Positions 55,910-64,000 of a stretch of DNA of 64,000 bases are shown one piece after another. Numbering within the stretch: position 1 is the stretch's first letter; each line of letters begins with the position of its first letter. This stretch comes from Loripinus fragilis (taxonomy: Eukaryota; Mollusca; Bivalvia; Lucinida; Lucinidae), in the NCBI GenBank assembly GCA_964019695.1, contig OZ026527.1, forward strand, positions 79,092,831 through 79,156,830. Reading direction: 5' to 3'. Below the pieces are notes generated by a model, which saw nothing but the letters and a program-made list of their open reading frames with translations, was not told the DNA's origin and did no database searches. Made by a program: the position numbers and the translations under genes.

Positions 55910-57460
55910 GCAGGGCTTGACGGTTTCCCGCTTGAAACCAGCGGCTGGTGGGTTTTGATAGTGTTTTTTTATGTTCTCTTCAGAAATAGGTTAATGCATT
56001 CTATGGACAACTGTCCCTTTTAAAACAGTTCTGTTAGAACTTAAAGCCAATCTTTGATATAATATTAGGAAAATAGCTCAGTGATAAGCATCGATATGGA
56101 TCCAACGTTTCTCATACATGACTCATAAAGGTAGTCTCGGATTTGATCTATTCTTAAAACATATTTGAAATTTTAGAAGATTCATTTTATCAGACAAAAA
56201 CTTAATATTTGCAATTGCTGCTTCACCCATAAGCCTTATCTCACAAAAAGTACCAAAATGTCATTGTAAAAGCTTATTTTTGAGTCAGTGTGTGAAAGTA
56301 ACCAGATAGCAAGGGGCTTTCTTTGACCAAGGTGGTTAGGAGAAAGCATGTTTTTGTCATGTGTGAACAAAAAAAGGCCTAGATTAGCTTTAAACTTCTG
56401 ATCAATGTGATTGTTGTTTAGTTCTAGAAAGAATTGACGCTATGCCTACTACATCCAAATTTTAATTTTTGTATATGGCATAAAGTGCCTTTTTGTGTCA
56501 CTTGGCTTGGTCATGTGTGCAATTTTGTTTTGTAGCATTGCTTTACCTATAAGTTTGTGAGTTAGTTTGAGTGAACTACCATATTTGGCATGATAACTTT
56601 TCGAAATACTATACTGTCTTTTGAAAACAGTGTAGAGCCAGATAAGCTGGTGTCTGTTGAAACCAGCTGATCAGGATCCATACTTTCTCATTCAAAGAGT
56701 CAATCGGTATCAATAATGAAGTCGCCCTGGAATCAGAAGTTCATCTAGGGTAAGCACTTTAACCCTTTGCCCCATGAAAACGCCTTTTGATGCCTTTGAA
56801 ATATGCATTTGAAAATATCGTGGAAAATGGAGCATTTGCTACATTGGAGCAAATGCTCCATTTTCCACAGTATTTTCAAAAGTATTCAAACCGTTACTTA
56901 AATTTTTCTTGAATTTTTTAAATGTTGTCTAAAAATAGAAATGATGTCATCATCTAAAAATAGCCTATGGAGTAAAGGGTTAGTAAAGTACTCAGTGTGT
57001 GCTTACAAGAGTGTACATGCTTGAAAATAGAGAATACTAGGTGAGTGTCTTTTGATATCAACTTTACCAGGCAAGGCTTTGAGAACACTTGTTAATCGCA
57101 GGGCTTGCATTCAGGAAGCTCAGCCATGTGAACTTGATATCAAAAGAAAGGTACCTGGTATTCTTTTTATCAGTTAACAAGTTGGTTCACTCTGCAAACC
57201 CGCAATTATGACATAGTTGCACCTCTTTGTCACAGAGCTTGGTCAAGTTGGCCTGCAGATTAACTTAAATTTACTAAATCAGTAAATTTGATAGTTCTTA
57301 TCATTCACCGAGAATATTTGCAAGGTATCTACGATGCATTTCTTAGCTTGTAGCACCTTTACTATCTTTTCCTGTTACCGAATTTGAGTGGCTTTACATG
57401 TTGTTTTGGCATTAGTGTCTGTTGCATGCTATTAGTCTATCTGCAATGCTATTATGGTAT
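55910..57460 (+). other. Intron, hairpin repeats only
   Basis: 56760-56982 is an inverted repeat with AACCCTTTGCCCCATG-like ends and TTGCTACATTGGAGCAA near its centre. 57036-57168 is another (CTTTTGATATCAACTTTACC against GAACTTGATATCAAAAG), also found at 59178-59325. Nothing gene-like elsewhere. Confidence 0.5.
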
Positions 57461-57464
57461 GTAC

Positions 57465-57760
57465 AAAGTAAGAAAGACAGCAAGGATCAAGAATCGATAC
57501 AATCAAGTATCACACCTGTCCCAGGATACCAAATGGGAAGGTAAAAAAAATACAATAAACATCACGAACAAGAACCAAGAGGTCAACCCTTTCCCTTCAG
57601 GTGACCACAAGGCAGCAATTGACAGACACAAAAGCATTACAAACACAAGACATAAATAACACAAAATATCCACAAAAGAAATACTGCCCTGGAACGGTCA
57701 GTTAAATATTTTACCGGAGGGTCTAAACCGGCCCCACAGTGCACCAACCTCACCCTTAAG
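57465..57760 (+). mobile_element. Interspersed repeat, family H
   Basis: Second full-length copy; see 30000-30300. Confidence 0.6.
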
Positions 57761-57808
57761 CCCATTTTACTGTGGATTATGTCAGCCTGGACCCATCAGA
57801 GCTACATT

Positions 57809-58023
57809 TGGGCCCGGATGATAAAATTTTGAACACCAGAAAGGCCTAGACAAACAGTGCAGACCCTGAAAACACCTACAATTGATACTTCTTCAGAAGC
57901 AGTCTGATCGGGGATCTTCTCTGCTTGCTGTTCTGACAAGTATTTTGTGAGTTCTATCCCTGTTATTTTAGATGAGAACAGGAAAAGAAAAGTGTTCAAA
58001 ACTTTTGAACATTTATTGTAACT
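57809..58023. mobile_element. TIR element, family M5
   Basis: AAAATTTTGAACACCAGAAA at the left and AAACTTTTGAACATTTATTG at the right; interior palindrome around GAAGCAGTCTGATC. Confidence 0.6.
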
Positions 58024-58170
58024 GCATTTGTGAACATTTTGAGGATTATTTGTTAATTCAGCATTTTGAAACCGACTTTCCATAGAAAATCAGTATCAAA
58101 ATATTGAATAAGGTAGATTGTAATAGCTGCTCTGATTTATTCTCAGTGCATCTACAGACAATTCACTATT

Positions 58171-58236
58171 GAGGCCCTCCCAGGGGGGCGGGGGGGGGGG
58201 GGGGTACCTGTTCCCCAAAACCCCTGGGAGGGCCTT
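58171..58236. repeat. Poly-G inside a perfect inverted repeat
   Basis: AGGCCCTCCCAGGG and its exact complement CCCTGGGAGGGCCT enclose a G-rich run and GTACCTGTTCCCC. Confidence 0.85.
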
Positions 58237-58385
58237 ACATTTGAGTCTTAAAACAGCTAGCTCTATTTATTTGCAATGTTTGATGTCTATAACAAAGAGA
58301 TAAAAGAAATGACAAAATTCCCTTTTTTTTTTTCATCTTGCATATGTATCATTTGAACACACAACCAACTCTTCTACACTTCCAG

Positions 58386-58606
58386 TGCCAGAATCTTATG
58401 TTCGAGAACCAACTGACTTTATTCCTGATTCTGAAGACACCTCTGCTGCTATGAGCCGAGAAGTAACAGAGGCCAACATTTCTCAGAACAATAGCACAGC
58501 TGAAGAGACCAAGGCTCAACAACGACCAAAGGTTGTCTCCCTTGTGTGCAGAGCACATGAAGGACAATTGTCAGCAGCTCCATATAGCATAAAACCAACT
58601 CAGTTG
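58386..58606 (+). CDS. DLEC1: DLEC1 exon 17 of window
   Basis: Acceptor CTTCCAG, donor GTAAGT, phases 1 to 0. It encodes PESYVREPTDFIPDSEDTS, a polar S/T/E/N-rich linker, then RPKVVSLVCRAHEGQLSA and PYSIKPTQL. The linker corresponds to the serine-rich insert of vertebrate DLEC1, followed by VAQKLISVILQAHEG...YCISPKQV. Upstream, a T-rich tract ends in a normal acceptor. Confidence 0.9.
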
Positions 58607-58630
58607 GTAAGTTTAAAATACCTTATACCG

Positions 58631-58958
58631 AGCCGCATAGTGCAGTTGGTAACGTGTCTGGCTACAGATGCGAGTCTGATCGCAGATCCAGGGGTCCCCG
58701 ATATTGATCCAGGCCCGGTCCCATACTTTCGTGGAGATTGATCATGAAATAATTTCTAGGGTCATTCTCCTCCCTTCCGCTGAATCATTCAAGAAGGGTT
58801 GTTGTCAGTTTCAAGTGAAAAGTATGTGCACAAAGTACTGGTTAACTGCTTGTTCAAGCATGCTCAGGAAAAAAGTGTGGTTAGGTGAACTGACTGTCCC
58901 GCCATGACCTTAGCTGTTGACTTGGGACTTAAAGCAACAAAACAAACAAACAAACAAA
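58631..58958 (+). mobile_element. tRNA-derived SINE, family A
   Basis: Starts 24 bp after exon 17: AGCCGCATAGTGCAGTTGGT (A box), then GGGGTCCCCGATATTGATCC (weak B box), ending in an AAACAAACAAAC tail. Confidence 0.75.
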
Positions 58959-59499
58959 AATAAAATACCTTATCAGTTACCTCTCATATTAAACTGCAAT
59001 GTTGCACGTTGACCTGATAAATGTTGCTTATCTCACGGTATGTATCTGTATCAGGTATATATGACGTTGCATTTTTTGTATGACATCATCAATGACAATG
59101 ACTCAACATGAAAATTGATAATAAGGTCATAATCCCTAGTTTGAAGAGTGAATCAACTTGGTAAACTGATAAATAGAATACCAGGTTTGCATCTTTTGAT
59201 ATCAAGTTTACCAGGCTCTGCTATGAGAAAGCATGTTGAATCGCTCGGCAAGCCTCGTGATGTCAGCAAGCGTTCTCGAAGCCTTGCCTGGTAATTTTGA
59301 TATCAAAATACTCTCACCTAGTTTTCTCTGTATATTGACAAGTTAAGCACACATGCCCCTATTGGTACACACTTGTACTTTATGGAATGATCAACCTATA
59401 TCAACTGTTACTCTGATTCCCAGTCAATATATTGGTGCAAAATCATTGTTTTTATAGATTCATAGTCAAAAACATAAACTTGCATATACATGACATACA

Positions 59500-59660
59500 C
59501 AGGCCTTTAGTTAAGAGTGTGAACCAAAATATAAATTTTCTTATTTCTCAACCAAAACATATGTTGTTGGTATCCAAAACACATGTTAAAACTGATGAGT
59601 ATGAAAATATTTACAATTTTATGCTCAAAATTTTGTTTATCTAAAACTGTGTGTACATCT
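59500..59660 (+). mobile_element. M1 MITE lacking its palindromic centre
   Basis: Both ends present; the AAGAACCGTCTC palindrome is deleted. Confidence 0.65.
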
Positions 59661-59769
59661 ATCAAAGGATAAGCCTATTTCATGGCCTTAGCCAGCATCT
59701 ACTTCCCTACTTTGTGTGATCAAGTAATGGAGGCTCTGGCAACAATGCCCTGGTGTTCAGTATGTTTTT

Positions 59770-60075
59770 TTGCTTTACATACCAAGTCAACAGCTATGGT
59801 CTTGGCGGCACGGTCAGTTCACCTAACCAGACTTTTTCCTGGGCAAGCTTGAACAAGCAGTTAATCAGTACTTCGTGTACATACTTTCGCTTGTAACTGT
59901 CAACAACCCTTCTTGAATGATTCAGCGGAAGGGAGGAGAATGACCGTAGAAATTATTTCATGATCAATCTCCACGAAAGTATGGGACCTGGCCGGGACCG
60001 AACTTGCAACCCCTGGATCTGCAGTCAAACTTGCATCTATTGCCAGACACATTACCGACTGTGCTACGCGGCCCT
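59770..60075 (-). mobile_element. tRNA-derived SINE, family A (reverse)
   Basis: Ends at CCGACTGTGCTACGCGGCCC, the A-box head in reverse. Confidence 0.75.
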
Positions 60076-60358
60076 GTTCCTGGTGCTCAGGCTTGTCAGA
60101 CTGTTTATTGTATAGATCATCAGACCAGATGTGAAGGACCATATTTAAGGATTGAAATGCAGAATTTTTAATTTGCACTGGATCATGCAAAGTATTAAAC
60201 AAAATACTGAAGAAGAGAGATTTTATATTTACAGTTTATCTGAAGACAATTGACTTGAAATTGTTTATATTTTGTCGGCATGTTGAAAGGTTTTAGATTT
60301 GAATTTCATACATTTGGGATTGTTTAGAAATTTAGAACTTTCACACAATGTATTTTAG

Positions 60359-60733
60359 GTTATCCTTGCCAAAAGCCATGCTAATATTGCGTTGAGCTTC
60401 ACTCCATACCCCACAGCTGAGGTACCTAAAGACATGGACTGTATAGGATACATGCTTGGTTATATGAGTCTGCTGTATTTCAGGTTATCCCTGCCAAAGG
60501 TCATGCTAATGTTGTATTGAGCTTCACACCATACCCTACAGCTGATGTACCTAAAGACATGGACTGTATAGGCTACATGCTTGGTTATATGAGTCTGCTG
60601 TATTTCAGGTTATCCCTGCCAAAGGTCATGCTAATGTTGTATTGAGCTTCACACCATACCCTACAGCTGAGGTACCTAAAGACATGGACTGTATAGGCTA
60701 CATGCTTGGTTATATGAGTCTGCTGTATTTCAG
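60359..60733 (+). repeat. Three upstream tandem copies of exon 18 start
   Basis: Units at 60359, 60484 and 60609, exact period 125 bp, true exon at 60734. Each carries a TATTT(T/C)AG acceptor and VIPAK(G/S)HANVVLSFTPYP to MLGYMSL, then returns to the intron end CTGTATTTCAG. 125 is not a multiple of three and no unit has a donor. Confidence 0.95.
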
Positions 60734-60951
60734 GTTATCCCTGCCAAAGGTCATGCTAATGTTGTATTGAGCTTCACACCATATCCCACAGCTGAGGTAC
60801 CTAAAGACATGGACTGTATAGGCTACATGCTTGGTTATATGAGTCTGGACAATGAGAAAGCTGTCAGACAAGAGGGGTTGGTTACATGATCTCAGGCGTA
60901 CGATACCGCTCAGGTGCGACTAGATATGACAGCCCACCTCAAGCCAGCACT
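60734..60951 (+). CDS. DLEC1: DLEC1 exon 18 of window, TGA and AT donor
   Basis: Acceptor ATTTCAG, phases 0 to 2. It encodes VIPAKGHANVVLSFTPYP then DCIGYMLGYMSLDNEKAV, RQEGLVT, a TGA (60887-60889), and SQAYDTAQVRLDMTAHLKPA. Both halves match DLEC1 (VVVPAGGSSTIYISFTP, CTGYALGFMSLD; LKLDLHSYVRPAQL), so the frame is right and TGA interrupts it, most simply a CGA to TGA change. The expected donor is ATAAGT at 60952; GTAAGT would give the phase-2 end that exon 19 requires. The exon looks disabled by two single-base changes. Confidence 0.82.
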
Positions 60952-60978
60952 ATAAGTGAGATACTTGGTTTAACTACA

Positions 60979-61552
60979 GTAAAACCTGTCTTAAGCGCCC
61001 ACTCAAAAATAGACAAAACAAAGGTCTTAAAGAAGGTAGCTTAATGAAGGTCAAAAGTATTGCAGAATGCTCTCTTGGAGAGTTCTGCAATACTTTTGAC
61101 CTGCATTAAAGCTGCATAGTCTGTAACTTTTGATCTTCTAATTTTAAAAATAATGTTTTTATTTTTCAAGAACACAGTAAAAATACTCAAATTCAGGTAA
61201 ACATTTTACCATTTTCGTAAATCTTAACAAGTTATCACTATCAAAACAACTGCATTTATGTAAAAAATTCAAGGGTCTAGAATTATTGGAGGGACGCAAA
61301 TAATTACCAACAAGAGAAAAATACACCTATTTGATAAGATAATTCACTTTTCCATGCAGTTTTCAGCTGTACTGAACATTTTTATTGTGAAAACATAGCT
61401 TAATTCTACTTTTACAAATGATTTAAAAAGAAAATAATTTTTTTCGAAAAATGTTCATAGTTACAGAGTATGCAGCTTTAAGCGATAATTGGTCTTGAAA
61501 ACCAATTTTTGGTCTTCTTTTTGAGTGGCCGCTTAAGACAGGTTTTACTGCA
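60979..61552 (+). mobile_element. TIR element, family M7, longest copy
   Basis: ACAGTAAAACCTGTCTTAAG at the left and CTTAAGACAGGTTTTACTG at the right. An inner palindrome TTGCAGAATGCTCT / AGAGTTCTGCAA lies at about 61060-61090. Starts 27 bp after exon 18. Confidence 0.75.
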
Positions 61553-61559
61553 TTTCCTT

Positions 61560-62440
61560 CCTAGAGGTGTCTTGTTGCCTGCTGATAATCTTTGCAAGCA
61601 GTTAGGGCCCAGATCAGGAATTACAAAACATTGATCCTGATCTGGATCCAATTCGTTTGACCCTCTGGTAGTGTTCCTTAAAGAATTTTTGAAAAAAAAG
61701 TGTTTTGGAAAAAGTCAACAGACGACAACAAGGCATGAAAAATTATCCAATATGCAATATGCAAATACAAGTAATCAATTTTAAACTTATTTTTATAAAA
61801 ACCATGGAAAGAGCTACGTAAAATAATTTTAACCCCCAAAAAATGCATCTGAAAAATGACATCTGCTGAAGTCCTCTGCTGCAAATAATTGTCTAACATT
61901 ATGCAATTTAAGTATAGTAGCAAACAGGGTGGACCCAGATCAGACTGCTCCTGTAGGAGCAATCTGATCTGGGTCCACACTCTTTGCCATAAAGGCTTGT
62001 TAAACATTTCAACAGAGGAGAAAAGCAGACAACTTTTATTGCGATTGGCGCATCAAGGGTTAAAGATCTGAATGAAAACTTTTAAAATGACAATATTGAT
62101 GTATTTCCTTTCACAGAATAGAAATAAATTTGTATATAAGAAGGTTATCAAATTAAAGATTTGGTGTCAGTTTCTCTTGGTAAAGCTTAAAAATAATGTT
62201 GAATAATTCAAAGCATCCCCCACCCCTGCCCACATTTCTCACCAAATTTATGATTTTTTCTATATTTAACCCTTTACCTCATAGAGACGCCTTTTGATAC
62301 TTTTGCAAAAAGAGAAGACCTAGATCAGGTAGCTGTTTCAACCTGCATTAAGCTACCATATGTCATTAAGATCTTTTTTTTTTGTCTATTTTTGAGTGGC
62401 CGTTTTACACAGGTTTTACTATATCTCAAGATCTGTATGA
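61560..62440 (+). other. Intron with M4 and M7 pieces
   Basis: 61830-62062 is M4 with palindrome CAGACTGCTCC-TGTA-GGAGCAATCTG. 62268-62423 joins an AACCCTTTACCTCATAGAG left end to an M7 right end (GAGTGGCCGTTTTACACAGG). Confidence 0.55.
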
Positions 62441-62639
62441 TTTTGCAACATTTTGACTATTTCCATTACCATAGTAACCACAATTTTCATGCAACATCGA
62501 AAAAATGACAGGCATAATCAGCACATTTCCGTCTGTTCACATACCAAGCTTCATCAAGCTACCTTGTTTATCTTGGGATCCAGATTTCAGTGGACAGACA
62601 GATGGACAGACAGAAGGAGGGCAAACCTATGGTACCTGC

Positions 62640-62945
62640 CAGGCTGTGTAGCACAGTTGGTAACATGTCTTGCTGCAGATACGTGTCTGACTGCATATCC
62701 AGGGATTGCGAGTTCAATTTTGGCCCATTCCCATACTTTTGTGGAGATAGATCATGAACTAATTTCTATGGCCATTCTCCTTCCTTCCGCTGATTCAATA
62801 AGGGTTGCGAAAGTATGTGCATGAAGTACTGGTTATCCGCTTAGTCAAGCTTGCCCAGCAAAAAAGTGTGGTTAGGTGAACATGACAGTGAACATGACCA
62901 TAGTTGTTGACAGGGACATTAAGCATCAAACCAACAAGCAAAACA
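62640..62945 (+). mobile_element. tRNA-derived SINE, family A
   Basis: AGGCTGTGTAGCACAGTTGG head, GCGAGTTCAATTTTGGCCC B-box region and family body. Confidence 0.75.
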
Positions 62946-63012
62946 ATAGTACTCTCAGGTATGAACACCGGTAGGGGACTAAGAATCAGCACTTTGTGGG
63001 TTTATCAAGGCT

Positions 63013-63225
63013 GCAGTAAATATTCTAAAATTTCAAACACTAGTTTGATACAAAAAAGGTACAGACAAACAGGCAGACCCAGATCAGACTGCCTCTGAAG
63101 AAGCAGTCTGATCAGGGTCTTCCCTGTTTGCTATTCTGACATGCATTTTGTGAATTCCAGTACTGAAAACCAACATTTTATTTTAGCAGGAAAAAAAGTG
63201 TTTGAAATTTTAGAACCTTTACTGC
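63013..63225. mobile_element. TIR element, family M5
   Basis: GCAGTAAATATTCTAAAATT at the left and AATTTTAGAACCTTTACTGC at the right; central GCAGTCTGATC palindrome. Best copy for defining the family's similarity to the 25341 transposon ends. Confidence 0.7.
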
Positions 63226-63246
63226 AATACAGAAAAAGAGCTGCAA

Positions 63247-63479
63247 CATGAGATTTCCAACCATGTAGTATGTGCGACCAGCAAAGCCTCAGATAAGCCT
63301 GGGTATATGCACAGTCTGATCAGAGCCTTTGCTTGTTGCTTGAATATTCTACAAGTCTTAGGCTACTGTTCGAACATCATTTGGAGTTTCTAAGCTGAAA
63401 AGGAGGCTGCACAGGCTCGTCTGAGTCTACACTTGTCAAAATGCCATGTTGTTGGAAATCACATGTCACGACTCATATA
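63247..63479 (+). mobile_element. TIR element, family M2, abutting exon 19
   Basis: The right end CATGTCACGACTCATAT lies 19 bp before exon 19. Its last bases (ATGTCACGGCTCATATA) are duplicated with the exon at 63590-63605. Confidence 0.75.
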
Positions 63480-63498
63480 TCTTATTCTATTCTTTCAG

Positions 63499-63577
63499 TT
63501 TAACATTAGAGTGTGCAGATGAAGAAGGAATGAGATATAGATCAGTCATGAGCAGCCTGCTACAAGAATATGGTGGG
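63499..63577 (+). CDS. DLEC1: DLEC1 exon 19 of window
   Basis: Acceptor TTCTTTCAG, donor GTAGGC, phases 2 to 0. It encodes LTLECADEEGMRYRSVMSS then LLQEYGG. With exon 18's PAL it gives PALLTLE, matching PAQLSVELDYGGSMEFQCQASDLI of DLEC1. Later exons are beyond the window. Confidence 0.82.
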
Positions 63578-63623
63578 GTAGGCATCTATGTCACGGCTCA
63601 TATATCTTATTCTATTCTTTCAG

Positions 63624-63702
63624 TTTAACATTAGAGTGTGCAGATGAAGAAGGAATGAGATATAGATAAGTCATGAGCAGCCTGCTACAAGAATATGGTG
63701 GG
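63624..63702 (+). pseudogene. DLEC1: Tandem copy of exon 19 with TAA
   Basis: A 125-bp downstream duplicate with its own acceptor and a GTAG donor. It is identical apart from a change giving TAA at 63667-63669 (RYR then stop), so inclusion of this copy would end the protein. Confidence 0.88.
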
Positions 63703-63974
63703 GTAGTTATCTATGTTTAAGCCATGTATGAATTGACATGAAAAAAGCCCAGGCTAATCCGTACCTTTGATGTGCGCTTACAACAGCAGAATTTTTCTCA
63801 TGATTGAGCTTATAATGGGTGTACAGAGAGATTCATTGTGTAATGGCAACTGGCCAATAAATTATTAACTTTTATATTTGCTCATATGATATTTATATTG
63901 ACTTTCATAGAATGGTCTTTTTCTTGGCTATGTAAAAATTTACACAAGCCACTTTCTAGATAGGATACTAAAAT

Positions 63975-64000
63975 ACAGTAAAACCTGTCTTAAGCGGCCG
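63975..64000 (+). mobile_element. Left end of an M7 element, cut by the window
   Basis: ACAGTAAAACCTGTCTTAAG followed by CGGCCG, identical in form to other M7 left ends. Confidence 0.65.

Larger units (their letters stand above)
2937..63702 (+). other. DLEC1: DLEC1-like (FAP81/CFAP81) gene, partial, 19 exons
   Basis: The gene encodes a large ciliary protein of the axonemal central apparatus, made of serial MSP/ASH immunoglobulin-like modules. Vertebrate DLEC1 is also studied as a tumour suppressor and in spermatogenesis (family knowledge). In the window, 19 exons in order give about 830 codons with consistent phases. Blocks recall vertebrate DLEC1: NFHSVL, LEIEVKG, FGLVRLGQ, FEPSGGELKPL, LINQTLLPT, ELNFGDKVELGS, LLSQGKGA, VVGCPLSF, RVNNTSP, VDWETHN, FPLKDG, AHEG, LSFTPYP and MLGYMSLD. 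HYDIN and CFAP65 share the fold, but this order fits DLEC1. Upstream and downstream exons are outside the window. Several lesions (35964, 60887, 60952) and a transposon at a donor raise the possibility that this copy is non-functional. Confidence 0.87.

Noticed and set aside
55838..56023. Glycine-run ORF
   Set aside because: Created by the 37-G homopolymer.
60887..60889. TGA as selenocysteine or recoded codon
   Set aside because: No reason to expect selenocysteine in this family; a CGA-to-TGA mutation next to a damaged donor is simpler.
2937..63577. HYDIN or CFAP65 as the gene identity
   Set aside because: They share MSP/ASH modules, but the order of blocks from NFHSVL through VDWETHN, FPLKDG and MLGYMSLD follows DLEC1 as I recall it.

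Overview
The window is intronic, repeat-rich animal DNA. I read it as a bivalve mollusc, probably a heterodont clam or zebra-mussel-like species. That placement rests on the style of the interspersed repeats (CCCCC-ended elements with GTCC tracts, palindromic MITEs, tRNA-derived SINEs) and is inference. No rRNA or functional tRNA gene, CRISPR array or bacterial-type operon is present.

One host gene crosses the whole window on the + strand: the central and C-terminal part of a DLEC1 orthologue (FAP81/CFAP81 family), a ciliary central-apparatus protein built of immunoglobulin-like MSP/ASH modules. I can place 19 exons between 2937 and 63577, about 830 codons. They were assembled by GT-AG boundaries, by matching intron phase at every junction, and by block-by-block agreement with vertebrate DLEC1 as I remember it. 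The 5' exons and the last 3' exons lie outside the window.

The most striking observation is that at least nine of the 19 exons have been multiplied in tandem at one edge. Each repeat unit (about 104-149 bp) carries a splice site plus adjacent exon sequence. The arrays hold 20 acceptors at 933-2937, 3 at 4377-4629, 2 at 8929-9068, 18 at 14614-16965, a broken second copy at 21551, 2 donors at 29673/29777, 3 donors at 35966/36078/36190, seven units at 52438-53061, 4 acceptors at 60359-60734 and 2 copies at 63499/63624. I know of no named phenomenon matching this pattern.

The gene also shows signs of damage or unusual splicing. A 3.07-kb TA-flanked transposon sits at +3 of one splice donor. A SINE inserted two bases before another exon's AG. 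That same exon ends in an in-frame TAG. A further exon has an in-frame TGA and AT in place of the donor GT. This copy may be decaying, may be a duplicate of a functional gene, or may contain assembly errors.

The introns are packed with mobile DNA: at least ten MITE-like families, two related families with CCCCC termini and a terminal hairpin, two or three tRNA-derived SINE families, degraded LINE reverse-transcriptase ends, a 2.5-kb LTR-like insertion, an insertion with a Psq-type helix-turn-helix ORF, a foldback element, two quasi-palindromic AGCTGCG arrays and large microsatellites. Many elements lie within 10-45 bp of splice sites.
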